Positions 51,530 to 60,883 are shown, counted from the stretch's first letter. The stretch: DNA of 64,000 nt from Empedobacter brevis_A (GCF_965118635.1 NZ_CBCPHV010000003.1:186001-250000); one strand, 5' to 3'. Program-made: numbers and translations. The notes: a model not told the origin generated them from the sequence alone.

Positions 51530-52516
51530 TTAAGATCGATATCGTTTTATCAATTCCTTTGCAAGCAATTTCCAATCAGTCCATTTTATACCTAATTGAT
51601 GATTCTGAACTGAAATTTTATGTTGATAATCTAAATGCTTAATGACTTCTTTATAAGCTTTTATCAAATTAAAATTCGGATCATAAATATGTGTTGCTTC
51701 AGAATTTGCTCCATTTATTTCGAGTATGACAAAATTTCCGTTCTGAAAATCTTCCAAACTTTTTGCTTTCAAATCAATTCGTCCATAAAAGAAACCATCT
51801 ATTTTCTTAGCAATTTCATCAATCGTTTCTTCTAATTTTTTTGTTTTTAGCGAAGAACCATCCAAGAAAATTGTTCCACGACTATGATTGCCAATTGGTT
51901 CAACTAACAATTTTTCATTTTCCGATAGAATAGAATGCAATTGATTTTCATAACGTTTAAACAAATAATCTTTTCGATAAAAAGCTCTTAAATTTTGTTC
52001 GATTAATTCTTTCAAAGTTGATTTTCCATCTCCTGTAAAAGTCAAAAAATCTTTTGCTGTTATCGAAAGTATTTTGCCTTTGTTTTCTTTAGGTAAACGA
52101 ACATAAAAAACACCAAATTCAAAATTGGATTGAATATATTCTTGTAAAATTAAATCTCGATTATTTTGCTCTAAATAAGTTTTCCAATCATTTTCATTGC
52201 GAATTAATTCTACTCCAAATCCTCGTTCACCAAAATTTGGTTTTGCTATAAAAGGAAACTCGAATGGAATTTTTTGAGAAGTAAATTCTTCAAAAAAAAC
52301 AGTTTTTGGTTTATAATTTTCATCAATCTGATTGAGTAAATCGATCTTAGAATAATCAATAAAACCACCCCATTTCATTGTGGGATTTACAGAACAAAAA
52401 TAAGCTGGAGCACCTGCTTGGAAGATTTTATAAATGTACCAAGGTGTTAATGGCGCATAAAATAACCAGAATGGCCAAAATTCGTATTGTGTCCATTTTG
52501 TTATTTTTGGATTCAT
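51530..52516 (-). CDS. D-Ala-D-Ala-ligase-like ATP-grasp protein
   Basis: The 328-residue soluble protein has ATP-grasp features. A Trp-rich N-terminus (WTQYEFWPFWLFYAPLTPW) may act as a substrate or membrane contact. The grasp core includes FIAKPNFGERGFGVEL (ATP-binding Lys), DLILQEYI, TGDGKSTLKELI (a cyanophycin-synthetase-like stretch) and a terminal ILEINGANSEATHIYDP metal-binding acid. It should ligate a carboxylate to an amine using ATP. Substrate unknown. Its ATG overlaps the stop of the DinB-like gene (ATGA), so they are translated as a unit. Confidence 0.8.
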   Translation of the reverse strand: MNPKITKWTQYEFWPFWLFYAPLTPWYIYKIFQAGAPAYFCSVNPTMKWGGFIDYSKIDLLNQIDENYKPKTVFFEEFTSQKIPFEFPFIAKPNFGERGFGVELIRNENDWKTYLEQNNRDLILQEYIQSNFEFGVFYVRLPKENKGKILSITAKDFLTFTGDGKSTLKELIEQNLRAFYRKDYLFKRYENQLHSILSENEKLLVEPIGNHSRGTIFLDGSSLKTKKLEETIDEIAKKIDGFFYGRIDLKAKSLEDFQNGNFVILEINGANSEATHIYDPNFNLIKAYKEVIKHLDYQHKISVQNHQLGIKWTDWKLLAKELIKRYRS

Positions 52517-53010
52517 TTCTCTTGATTTTGAAAAGCAATGGTTGAAGATGAAATTCCAAAATTTTGAGGAATTTTAATCGTAGGAAAATGAGTTTCTATT
52601 GCAATTTTAATCAATGCAAAATGATGGACGCTGTGATCAAAACAATACATTAATTCGCGATGATTTGTTGTGTTAATCGTAAAATTTTCGCCGTAATAAT
52701 TTTGTTCAAGTTGAATAATTTTATCTAAATCTAAACGTTCAATTCGTGATTTTAGAAAATTCAAAGTATTCAAATTCTCAACAACAGAGTTTTCTAACAA
52801 TTTATTTCGCTTTCTGCGATCATAACAAATAGAATGATTGTTCTGAGCTTCTAAAAAGCAAGTATAGAATTCAATAATATGTCGAAAATGTTGACCAATA
52901 GAAGCATCAGAAATAATTTCTAATTCTTTTTGAAAAGACGAATCGTCAAATTGCAAAAGAATTAATTTCATTTCATCAAAAGAATGCGCTATAGTTTTCT
53001 GAATACTCAT
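52513..53010 (-). CDS. DinB-superfamily-like protein
   Basis: From the ATG at 53010 (a TTG start 12 bp earlier is unlikely, as it lies in a -7 box) the 165-residue product is a four-helix-bundle protein with His-rich segments IGQHFRHIIEF and FDHSVHHFALIKI, the spacing expected for the DinB/YfiT metal triad. The assignment rests on pattern only. Such proteins bind metal and often transfer small thiols. The ATGA overlap with the ATP-grasp gene downstream suggests the two act together. Confidence 0.6.
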   Translation of the reverse strand: MSIQKTIAHSFDEMKLILLQFDDSSFQKELEIISDASIGQHFRHIIEFYTCFLEAQNNHSICYDRRKRNKLLENSVVENLNTLNFLKSRIERLDLDKIIQLEQNYYGENFTINTTNHRELMYCFDHSVHHFALIKIAIETHFPTIKIPQNFGISSSTIAFQNQEK

Positions 53011-53060
53011 ATTTCTTTGCAAAGATAAATTTTTACATTTGAACTAAATCGAAAAATGAG

Positions 53061-53711
53061 ATGTGTATAATCAGTTTTTACAAAAATGGAGATGAATTTG
53101 TGTTGACACACAACCGAGATGAAGAAATAAATCGTTCTTCTTCCAAAGAAATTGTGGAACAAAAACGTTTTAATAAAACTTATTTTTCTCCTGTAGATGA
53201 ACGTGCAAATGGAACTTGGATTTTCTATTCGGAACAATATATAGCTTGTATTTTGAATGGAGGAATTGAAAAACCATTGCATTTGAAAGATAAATACAGA
53301 GAAAGCAGAGGAATTATTTTGTTAAATTTATTGAAGTATAACTCTGTAAATGAATTTGTTGATTCGGAAAATTTGTCAGAAATAGCTCCTTTTACAATTT
53401 TTGTATTTGAAAGACCAACTAAAAATGCTTACCTTTTGTTTTGGAACGAAAATGAACTGATTGTAAAAGATGTTTCGCAAGAAAAAATTGTAACGTGGTG
53501 TTCGTCTACTTTATACAATCCTGAAAGAAGAAATGAAATTAATGAAATTTTTAATGAAAATAATGATTTAAATCTCAGAAAAATTTTAGAACTTCACAAT
53601 GATTTGAAAATGAAAAAAGGCGATTTATACGATTTTTTAGCAACAACATCAATCTCTCAAATTGTTATGAATTCTTTAAGAATTGATATGAAATATTGTC
53701 AGTTATTTTAA
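53061..53711 (+). CDS. NRDE/TANGO2-family protein
   Basis: The 216-residue protein starts MCIISFY with Cys2 as potential N-terminal nucleophile, and the family motif HNRDEE is at residues 17-22 (Asn18-Arg19-Asp20-Glu21). A downstream NGTWIFYSEQYIACILNGG stretch is also typical. The family (COG3332) has an Ntn-hydrolase-like fold; its role is poorly known. It is divergent from the DinB-ATP-grasp unit and shares a short promoter interval. A TACATTTG box at 53034-53041 precedes it. Confidence 0.82.
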   Translation: MCIISFYKNGDEFVLTHNRDEEINRSSSKEIVEQKRFNKTYFSPVDERANGTWIFYSEQYIACILNGGIEKPLHLKDKYRESRGIILLNLLKYNSVNEFVDSENLSEIAPFTIFVFERPTKNAYLLFWNENELIVKDVSQEKIVTWCSSTLYNPERRNEINEIFNENNDLNLRKILELHNDLKMKKGDLYDFLATTSISQIVMNSLRIDMKYCQLF

Positions 53712-53819
53712 AATTAGTAGACAATAATTCGCTATTTTAGGGAATCATCAAATCATTTCAGACATAGGCATAATTTATGCTATAATCAATTGAATATTAT
53801 TAAAGACAGCTTAAATAAA

Positions 53820-56345
53820 ATGAACGATAATTTCTCACAACAAGTAAAAGACGTTATTTCTTACAGTAAGGAAGAAGCGTTGAGATTAGGGCACGACCAG
53901 ATAGGAACGGAACACCTTCTGTTGGGGATTATTCGCGACGGTGAAGGGAAAGCCATTTCTGTCTTAGAAGCATTAAACGTCGATTTAGATGAAATGCGAC
54001 AAAAAATAGAAAACCTAAACCCAGCAAAGGAAACTCCAGAAAATAATATAAAAAAATTGAGTTTGACAAAACAAGCTGAAAGAGCGTTGAAAACAACTTT
54101 CTTAGAAGCTAAATTGTTCAAAAGTCCTACTGTAAATACAATCCATTTATTATTATGTATTCTTCGTAATGAAAACGATCCAATTACAAAATTGATGAAT
54201 AAATTGGATATTGATTATAATACAGTAAAAGAAGAATTCAAATTTCAATTTCAAGATGAAGAAATTCAATCTCCTCGTGCAGAAAATCCATCATTTGATG
54301 GAGGTGATTCTGACAATGATTTTGAACGAGCATCTACAAGTAAATCGACTTCAAAAAGTAAAACTCCTGTTTTAGATAATTTTGGACGCGATTTAACTGC
54401 TATTGCGCAAGAAGGAAAATTGGATCCTGTTGTTGGTCGAGAAAAAGAAATAGAACGTGTTTCTCAAATTCTTTCTCGACGTAAAAAGAACAATCCATTA
54501 TTGATTGGAGAACCAGGAGTTGGTAAGTCTGCAATTGCAGAAGGTTTAGCATTACGAATTGTACAACGTAAAGTTTCTCGTGTATTATTCAACAAGCGTG
54601 TAGTTACTTTAGATTTAGCTTCATTAGTTGCTGGTACAAAATACCGTGGACAGTTTGAAGAACGTATGAAAGCAATCATGAATGAATTAGAGAAAAATGA
54701 TGACATTATTCTTTTCATTGATGAATTACATACAATTGTTGGAGCAGGAGGAGCTACAGGTTCTTTAGATGCTTCGAACATGTTTAAACCTGCCTTGGCA
54801 AGAGGAGAACTGCAATGTATTGGTGCAACAACTTTGGATGAATACCGTCAATATATTGAGAAAGATGGAGCTTTGGTTCGTCGTTTTCAAAATGTAATGG
54901 TAGAACCAACTACACCAGAAGAAACATTACAGATTTTACATAATATAAAAGATAAATACGAAGCTCATCATAATGTAAATTATACAGATGAAGCATTGCA
55001 AGCTTGTGTTAATTTAACAACACGCTATATTACAGATCGTTTTTTACCAGATAAAGCAATTGACGCTTTAGATGAAGCAGGTTCTCGTGTGCATATCAAG
55101 AATATAAAAGTTCCGCAAGAAATTTTAGATCTTGAAGCAAAATTAGAAGAAGTTCGCGAAGAGAAAACGAAAGTTGTAAAATCTCAAAAATACGAAGAAG
55201 CTGCTCGTTTACGTGATTCAGAAAAGCAAATTGAAAGTGATTTGATTCGTGAACAAGCAAAATGGGTACAAGAATCGAAAGAAAATCGTGAAACCGTTAC
55301 AGAAGAAAATGTAGCAGAAGTTGTTTCATTAATGTCTGGAGTTCCCGTACATCGTGTAGCAGAAAAAGAATTAAAAAAATTAGCTCAAATGAATGAGTTA
55401 ATGAAAGGAAAAGTAATTGGTCAAGACGAAGCAGTTGCAAAAGTTGTGAAAGCAATTCAACGTAATCGTGCAGGATTAAAAGATCCTAACAAACCAATTG
55501 GTTCATTTATTTTCTTAGGAACAACAGGAGTTGGTAAAACACAATTAGCAAAAGTACTAGCCAAAGAAATTTTCGATTCTAACGATGCTTTAATCAGAAT
55601 TGATATGTCTGAATATATGGAGAAATTTGCTGTTTCTCGATTAGTAGGAGCACCTCCGGGTTATGTTGGTTATGAAGAAGGTGGTCAATTGACAGAAGCC
55701 GTTCGTCGCAAACCATATGCAGTAATTTTGTTAGATGAGATTGAAAAAGCACATCCAGATGTATTCAATATCTTATTGCAAATTTTAGATGATGGACATG
55801 TAACAGATAGTTTAGGACGTAAAGTAGATTTCCGTAATACGATTATCATCTTGACATCTAATATTGGTACAAGACAATTGAAAGAATTTGGAGATGGTGT
55901 TGGATTTGGAACTTCAACAAAGAAAAATTCTGCTGATGAACGAGCAAAATCAACGATTGAAACTGCTCTGAAACGTGCTTTTGCACCAGAATTTTTAAAT
56001 CGTATTGATGATATTATTTTCTTTAATTCTTTAACAAAAGAAGATATTATGAAAATTATCGATATTGAATTAGAAAGTTTAATTGAGCGTTTAACAGCTT
56101 TAAATTATCATATCGAATTAACTGAAGAAGCGAAGAATTTTATTGCGGATAAAGGATTTGATAAAGATTATGGAGCGCGCCCATTGAAAAGAGCAATTCA
56201 AAAATATATTGAAGATCCAATGGCAGAAGAAATCATTAATGCTGTAATTAGTGAAGGAGATCAATTGATTCTTGACTTAAATGACGCAAAAGATGGAGTT
56301 CAAATTTCTGTAAAAGGAAAAATTGAAGAAGAAAAATCAGAGTAA
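53820..56345 (+). CDS. clpC: ATP-dependent Clp protease ATPase subunit ClpC
   Basis: From the ATG at 53820 (an in-frame TTG 30 bp earlier is rejected) the product is 841 residues and begins MNDNFSQQVKDVISYSKEE. It has the N-terminal Clp_N repeats (about 1-140), AAA domain 1 with Walker A GEPGVGKSA, a middle coiled-coil region with UVR-like KYEEAARLRDSEK, AAA domain 2 with GTTGVGKTQ, and a ClpP-binding VGF loop (GDGVGFG). It unfolds proteins for ClpP. The upstream gap (about 100 bp) follows the NRDE gene. It ends with the hairpin at 56367. Confidence 0.97.
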   Translation: MNDNFSQQVKDVISYSKEEALRLGHDQIGTEHLLLGIIRDGEGKAISVLEALNVDLDEMRQKIENLNPAKETPENNIKKLSLTKQAERALKTTFLEAKLFKSPTVNTIHLLLCILRNENDPITKLMNKLDIDYNTVKEEFKFQFQDEEIQSPRAENPSFDGGDSDNDFERASTSKSTSKSKTPVLDNFGRDLTAIAQEGKLDPVVGREKEIERVSQILSRRKKNNPLLIGEPGVGKSAIAEGLALRIVQRKVSRVLFNKRVVTLDLASLVAGTKYRGQFEERMKAIMNELEKNDDIILFIDELHTIVGAGGATGSLDASNMFKPALARGELQCIGATTLDEYRQYIEKDGALVRRFQNVMVEPTTPEETLQILHNIKDKYEAHHNVNYTDEALQACVNLTTRYITDRFLPDKAIDALDEAGSRVHIKNIKVPQEILDLEAKLEEVREEKTKVVKSQKYEEAARLRDSEKQIESDLIREQAKWVQESKENRETVTEENVAEVVSLMSGVPVHRVAEKELKKLAQMNELMKGKVIGQDEAVAKVVKAIQRNRAGLKDPNKPIGSFIFLGTTGVGKTQLAKVLAKEIFDSNDALIRIDMSEYMEKFAVSRLVGAPPGYVGYEEGGQLTEAVRRKPYAVILLDEIEKAHPDVFNILLQILDDGHVTDSLGRKVDFRNTIIILTSNIGTRQLKEFGDGVGFGTSTKKNSADERAKSTIETALKRAFAPEFLNRIDDIIFFNSLTKEDIMKIIDIELESLIERLTALNYHIELTEEAKNFIADKGFDKDYGARPLKRAIQKYIEDPMAEEIINAVISEGDQLILDLNDAKDGVQISVKGKIEEEKSE

Positions 56346-56366
56346 TATCTAAGTTTCTATAATAGA

Positions 56367-56398
56367 AAGGCTTGAACATTTTTGTTTGAGCCTTTTTT
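56367..56398 (+). terminator. terminator of clpC
   Basis: Stem AGGCTTGAAC / GTTTGAGCCT with a G-T pair, loop ATTTTT, then a run of six Ts, 22 bp after the stop codon. Confidence 0.87.
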
Positions 56399-56417
56399 AT
56401 TTTGATAACTTTTACCG

Positions 56418-56425
56418 TACATTTG
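56418..56425 (+). promoter_or_regulatory. -7 box for rnpB
   Basis: TACATTTG on the plus strand, ending 5 bp before the inferred RNase P RNA start; TTTG at 56401-56404 is possibly the -33 element but at a short 13-bp spacing. Confidence 0.5.
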
Positions 56426-56430
56426 CGCTC

Positions 56431-56733
56431 AGCAAGCCACTTTGTCGCTTCAAATTTATTTGAAGAGGAAAGTCCGGGCTCCAAAGAGTAAGCATAGCGG
56501 GTAACGCCCGTCCGTCGAGAGGCGAGGACAAGTGCAACAGAAAGTATGTACAGTTCGGCTGTAGTGAAACCAGGTAAACTCTATGCGGAGCAATGCCATG
56601 TATACCAGCAGTTAAGAGCTACTCGTTCGTTGCTGGGGGGTAGGCAGATTGATATTTTAGGTAACTAAAATACTAGATAAATGACAAAGCATTTTAAATC
56701 TAAAATGACAGAACCCGGCTTATCGGCTTGCTT
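56431..56733 (+). ncRNA. rnpB: RNase P RNA (class A)
   Basis: The ~300-nt RNA is recognised by its conserved core. The 5' AGCAAGCC pairs with GGCTTGCT at the 3' end, GAGGAAAGTCCGGGCTCC (about 56465-56482) is the CR-I region, and the 3' part has GACAGAACCCGGCTTATCGG (about 56707-56726). It is the catalytic RNA that trims tRNA 5' ends. A -7 box precedes it and a T-run follows, close to the stop of the convergent LuxR gene. Ends are approximate by a few bases. Confidence 0.93.
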
Positions 56734-56736
56734 TTT

Positions 56737-57510
56737 TTATTTTTTAAAATAAAGACTAAATAATTCTGAAGTATTAGAACAATCGTTTTTCTTCAACATA
56801 TTTCTTCGATGCGTATCAACTGTATGTTTACTCAGCTTCATGGCATCTGCTATATCTTGACTGGTATAACCTTTAATTAAAAATTCAATAATTTCTTTTT
56901 CTTTTTTTGTTAATTGAAGTGAAGAATTTAAATCTGGATTTAAAAGATTATTTAAACCATTTTTAATGTTATAAATGTGCATTTTAGGAACGCCACCAAC
57001 TTTTAGTAAAGTAATATCAGTAGCGATACAAATAACACGGTTAGGAAGAAATTTTTTCCCTAATTCATAAAAGAAATGCTGAAGATGTATTTGATGAATA
57101 CCACCATCGACATCAAGAACACGAAAATCATAAGTAAATTTATAGTTGGTTCTTTCTTCTGGAATAATTTCCATGCTGAAATTTGAAATCTTATTCTGAA
57201 TATCAATTACATATTCCAAATCTTCTGGATGAACCATTTGAACACACAATTCAGCACTATATTCTTCTAATTTATAACCTAATATAGATTCTGCTTGTGA
57301 AGAAACATATTCAAAAGTACCTTTATTTGGATCAATAATATACATGAAATATTCTCCAATAGAAAGACTTCCGTAAACTTGTAAAAATTCATCAATTGTA
57401 TTAAAATCATTATTATCTTCAGAATTAATTCTTTTTTCAGTATTTATACTCCAAAATTTTTTGACAGTACTCACATACTCTTCGAATGATTTCTGATCTT
57501 TTTCCTTCAT
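56737..57510 (-). CDS. PAS-domain LuxR-type transcription factor
   Basis: The 257-residue regulator has a PAS-like sensor fold (about 45-165; FEYVSSQAESILGYK, then DFRVLDVDGGIHQIHLQH with a PAC-like end) and a C-terminal GerE/LuxR helix-turn-helix (about 198-245; LTKKEKEIIEFLIKGYTSQDIADAMKLS). Activators of this type sense small ligands or redox and bind promoters as dimers. No receiver domain or partner kinase is seen. It is alone, and its end is 3 bp from the rnpB end. Its targets are unknown. Confidence 0.85.
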   Translation of the reverse strand: MKEKDQKSFEEYVSTVKKFWSINTEKRINSEDNNDFNTIDEFLQVYGSLSIGEYFMYIIDPNKGTFEYVSSQAESILGYKLEEYSAELCVQMVHPEDLEYVIDIQNKISNFSMEIIPEERTNYKFTYDFRVLDVDGGIHQIHLQHFFYELGKKFLPNRVICIATDITLLKVGGVPKMHIYNIKNGLNNLLNPDLNSSLQLTKKEKEIIEFLIKGYTSQDIADAMKLSKHTVDTHRRNMLKKNDCSNTSELFSLYFKK

Positions 57511-57712
57511 GAATAGCGTTCTTTAATGGTGATAAATAATACTAGTTAATGAGTATTTTTTATTCGTGTAAGATACTGTAATTTTGCAAAATACCTATGA
57601 ATTATTTAGCAATTTTGCTTCTCAACCAACCTAAATGATTTGAAATATCATTTCTATTTACTAAAAAGGAGCTTTAAAATAAGCTCCTTTTATTATTTTT
57701 TTTGATATTTTT
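57511..57712. other. intergenic region, LuxR gene to transketolase C subunit
   Basis: About 200 bp. It contains a plus-strand -7-like box (TAATTTTG, 57579-57586), a 13-codon ATG frame starting at 57598, and a strong hairpin at 57665-57690. A small RNA is possible but unproven. Confidence 0.3.
57665..57690. terminator. terminator of the split-transketolase operon
   Basis: Perfect 10-bp stem AAAGGAGCTT / AAGCTCCTTT, loop TAAAAT. It has A-runs and T-runs on both sides and lies just past the minus-strand stop codon at 57713. Confidence 0.88.
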
Positions 57713-58657
57713 TTAAAGTAAAGATTTCACTTTTTCAATAACAGCAGTTGAATCGATACCATATTTTTTCATTAAATCTGATGGTGTTCCAGATTCTCCG
57801 AATTGATCATTAACTGCAACAAAAGCTTGTCTTGTTGGTAATTTTTGTGCTAAAACTCTAGCAACAGATTCACCTAAACCACCTAAAATATTATGCTCTT
57901 CAGCGGTAACAATTTTACCTGTTTTCTTTACAGAGTTTAAAATGATCTCTTCGTCTAATGGTTTGATCGTATGAATGTTGATAACTTCACAAGAAATTCC
58001 TTCTTTTTCTAATTCTGCAGCAGCAACCAATGATTCCCAAACTAAGTGTCCTGTAGCAACAATTGTTACGTCAGAACCTTCGTGCATTAAAATTCCTTTT
58101 CCAATTTCGAATTTTTGATCAGCTGGTGTGAAAACAGGAACAGCAGGACGTCCGAAACGTAAGTAAACTGGTCCTTCGTATTCAGCAACAGCAATTGTAG
58201 CTGCTTTAGTTTGATTGTAATCACATGGATTTATAACAACCATTCCTGGCAACATTTTCATCAAACCAATATCTTCTAATGTTTGGTGAGTTGCACCATC
58301 TTCTCCTAATGTTAAACCAGCGTGCGAAGCAGCTATTTTTACATTTTTATTAGAATAAGCAATAGATTGACGAATTTGATCGTAAACACGTGCTGTAGAA
58401 AATTCTGCAAATGTACCTGTAAAAGGAATTTTGCCTCCGATTGTTAAACCAGCAGCAATTCCCATCATGTTTGCTTCTGCAATTCCTATTTGGAAAAAGC
58501 GTTCTGGATTTTCTTTAATAAATTGATCCATTTTTAATGAACCAATCAAGTCAGCACATAAAGCAACAACATTAGGATTTGTTCTTCCTAACTCTGTTAA
58601 TCCGTCTCCGAATCCACTACGTGTATCTTTTTTTTCTGTGTATGTTAAGTCTATCAT
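57713..58657 (-). CDS. transketolase, C-terminal subunit
   Basis: The 314-residue protein corresponds to the pyrimidine-binding and C-terminal domains of transketolase. Motifs seen: GFGDGLTELGRTNPNVVALCADL at the start, the catalytic Glu region FFQIGIAEANMMGIAAGL, and HEGSDVTIVATGHLV, where the transketolase_C fold begins. With the N-terminal subunit (60884-61729) it makes the active heterotetramer of the pentose-phosphate pathway. Its ATG overlaps the stop codon of the upstream gene by 1 nt, so translation is coupled. Confidence 0.93.
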   Translation of the reverse strand: MIDLTYTEKKDTRSGFGDGLTELGRTNPNVVALCADLIGSLKMDQFIKENPERFFQIGIAEANMMGIAAGLTIGGKIPFTGTFAEFSTARVYDQIRQSIAYSNKNVKIAASHAGLTLGEDGATHQTLEDIGLMKMLPGMVVINPCDYNQTKAATIAVAEYEGPVYLRFGRPAVPVFTPADQKFEIGKGILMHEGSDVTIVATGHLVWESLVAAAELEKEGISCEVINIHTIKPLDEEIILNSVKKTGKIVTAEEHNILGGLGESVARVLAQKLPTRQAFVAVNDQFGESGTPSDLMKKYGIDSTAVIEKVKSLL

Positions 58658-59364
58658 TATTTTTGTTTTTTGTATTCTTTTTTATATTTCTCTAACTCTG
58701 CTTTTTCATCAAATTGATAAATAAAATCATTTGGTGAAATATTAATTTCTTCGTTCTCGTCTTTGCTTTCGTTATTTTTTATCCAGTTTTCTAAAGTTTC
58801 GACATTTTCTAGAACAATATTTTGTCCAACTCGATATACTAAGCCTTTCAAATTTAGTTCAGAATTGATAAATGGAACAGTGTTGATTTTAGAATTTGTA
58901 TCAATACAAATTTCTGTACCTTCATCTTTGTTGTTATCTTTTCTAAAAATAGTATATACTTCGCATTTCTGATTTAGAATCGTTTCTTTTTTAGCTGTTC
59001 TGTTCGCAAGATAATTATTCCCGATAATTGAATTCGTTAAACTTGGATTGTCGGTTATTAAGAACGCATTTCCTAATAAATCTTTTGTTCCGTCAAAATC
59101 AATTTTGAAAACCTTCGGATTTGCTTCTTCACTGTAAACCGAATACATATTATCGTTTAATTTTAATGAAGCAAAATTTCCCATTGGTGTTCGTGTAATC
59201 ATCAAGTGAGCTTTGTGATCTTTTGTTGATAAAATATCCAGAAAATCTGAATAGAAATCGCTCTTGATACGATATTGTATCACGTTTTCAAATTTATACG
59301 ATTGCATTTGAGCAAAAGAAAAACTTGTTAACATGATTAATATGAAACGGATAGATTTTTTCAT
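58657..59364 (-). CDS. secreted GLPGLI-like protein, small paralog
   Basis: The 235-residue product has a signal peptide (to about SFSFAQ) and an extracellular beta-rich region. The segment NQKCEVYTIFRK...EICIDTN...LKGLVYRV matches, feature by feature, the larger paralog encoded upstream and looks like the GLPGLI-like pattern (Cys, CID and LKGL elements). It lies between the two transketolase subunit genes, overlapping the downstream one by 1 nt and 21 bp after the larger paralog. Role unknown; it probably belongs to the envelope. Confidence 0.62.
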   Translation of the reverse strand: MKKSIRFILIMLTSFSFAQMQSYKFENVIQYRIKSDFYSDFLDILSTKDHKAHLMITRTPMGNFASLKLNDNMYSVYSEEANPKVFKIDFDGTKDLLGNAFLITDNPSLTNSIIGNNYLANRTAKKETILNQKCEVYTIFRKDNNKDEGTEICIDTNSKINTVPFINSELNLKGLVYRVGQNIVLENVETLENWIKNNESKDENEEINISPNDFIYQFDEKAELEKYKKEYKKQK

Positions 59365-59385
59365 AATCGATGTGTTTGACGATGA

Positions 59386-60858
59386 TTAATCTAAAGAATT
59401 TAAGAAAGTTGTTAATTTATCTTTGTCTTCTTTTTTCAGTTTATCATATTTGTTGTTAATTTCTAAAACGCTTTTTCTCATCGCATTAATTGTTTCAGGC
59501 AAACCAACACTTCCGCTTTGATAGATGTATAAATCGCACACTTGACCTGTATAATTGTGAACTAAGTTTCCTAATTCTTTGTCTATAAAAGCTGGAATTT
59601 TAGTTTTTAAATCTTTACAATGTTCTGGAGCTATTTTCATGAAATCTTGCACTTCAGGATTATCGATTGCTAAATCAATTACATTAATGTCTGTTGTTTT
59701 ATAAGTTGATGTATACGGATCATAAAAATCAGCCATTGAATAATCTGCTGCAACGGCAGAATCTACTGCGACAGCTGCTTCATCAATATCTGTTGATCCT
59801 TTTGTTAACTTAAACTTTTTTGCATCATCAAAATATGTTTTGAAAAGGTTATTTAATTCTTTTACTTCACTTTTGTCCGCTATTTTATTTTTTTTGAACT
59901 GTTTTATCAATTGGTTTGTAGAACCTTCTGCTGCTGATAAAGCTTTGTTACGATCAATATCAGGATTTCCATCATAATCGTTATCTGTGTAAACTAAGCC
60001 ATAGTTTAGAGAAGCAATCGTTCCAAAAAGACTATTGACATTATCATTATCAGATGTTTGATAGGTATAATAATTGATAATAGGATCTTCGTAGCGATTG
60101 TCTGGTGTGTAAGCTTCAGTAGCATAAGTACTATCTACACCTGTCATTAGGTTTTCATATTCTTGCTTCTTTTTTGCTATTACATTTGTAAAGTTTTCGA
60201 TTTCTTTCTTTTCATCAAACTTTACTTTTACGTTAGCATTGGATACTTTATCGATTGTAAAACCAATAAAATCTCCTGCATCAATACGCACCAAAAGACC
60301 TTTCAATTTACTTTTTGGAAACAAATGAGTCATGTTATCCAATTGATTTTTTTCATCAATACAAATTGTAGACTTTTTTATTTCCTCAAAAGCTTTCGAT
60401 TCTATTTCATAATCATTACACTTATATCCATTAATTGTTTGTGTAGAGTTCATGTTTTTTATTGAAATAATCTCAGTAAAAAAATCATCATCATAAGGTA
60501 ATAAGCTCTTTTCGTCAATACCTTCATAATAATATGGAATTTTAATCTTTAAATCATTTTCTAAAGAGTTTGCAAAGACATTGTAAAGTCTATTATTCAA
60601 TGTTAAAAAAGATTCGTGATTGAAACTCTTTGTTACATCAGTTTGATAGAGATAACTATTTCCTTCAAAGGTTCCTAATATTGCTTCTTTTGAGAGATAA
60701 TTAATAAAAAACATTTCTTCTTCTCCTGTTAAATAACCTTGAATTTCATCAGGCATACTAACTTTATAAGAGATTTTTTTATCAAAAGAATATGTTTTTT
60801 CTTGTCCAAAAGCTGTCAAAGAACAAAGCGTAAGTATAGAATAAAATAACGTTTTCAT
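59386..60858 (-). CDS. secreted GLPGLI-like protein, large paralog with Ca-loop
   Basis: The 490-residue product has a signal peptide (to about LTAFGQ), then a GLPGLI-like half (residues 1-240: GYKCNDYEIES...ICIDEKN...LKGLLVRI) clearly related to the smaller gene downstream. The second half is extra: an Asp/Asn-rich loop DNDYDGNPDIDRNK resembling a DxDxDGxxD calcium site, then helices. It follows transketolase N by 25 bp. I do not recognise the C-terminal domain. Role unknown. Confidence 0.6.
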   Translation of the reverse strand: MKTLFYSILTLCSLTAFGQEKTYSFDKKISYKVSMPDEIQGYLTGEEEMFFINYLSKEAILGTFEGNSYLYQTDVTKSFNHESFLTLNNRLYNVFANSLENDLKIKIPYYYEGIDEKSLLPYDDDFFTEIISIKNMNSTQTINGYKCNDYEIESKAFEEIKKSTICIDEKNQLDNMTHLFPKSKLKGLLVRIDAGDFIGFTIDKVSNANVKVKFDEKKEIENFTNVIAKKKQEYENLMTGVDSTYATEAYTPDNRYEDPIINYYTYQTSDNDNVNSLFGTIASLNYGLVYTDNDYDGNPDIDRNKALSAAEGSTNQLIKQFKKNKIADKSEVKELNNLFKTYFDDAKKFKLTKGSTDIDEAAVAVDSAVAADYSMADFYDPYTSTYKTTDINVIDLAIDNPEVQDFMKIAPEHCKDLKTKIPAFIDKELGNLVHNYTGQVCDLYIYQSGSVGLPETINAMRKSVLEINNKYDKLKKEDKDKLTTFLNSLD

Positions 60859-60883
60859 AGTATTTTGTGGTTAATGTTAATTT

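Noticed and set aside
53790..53819. TTG start extending ClpC by 10 residues
   Set aside because: The MNDNFSQQVKDV start at 53820 is the conserved one.
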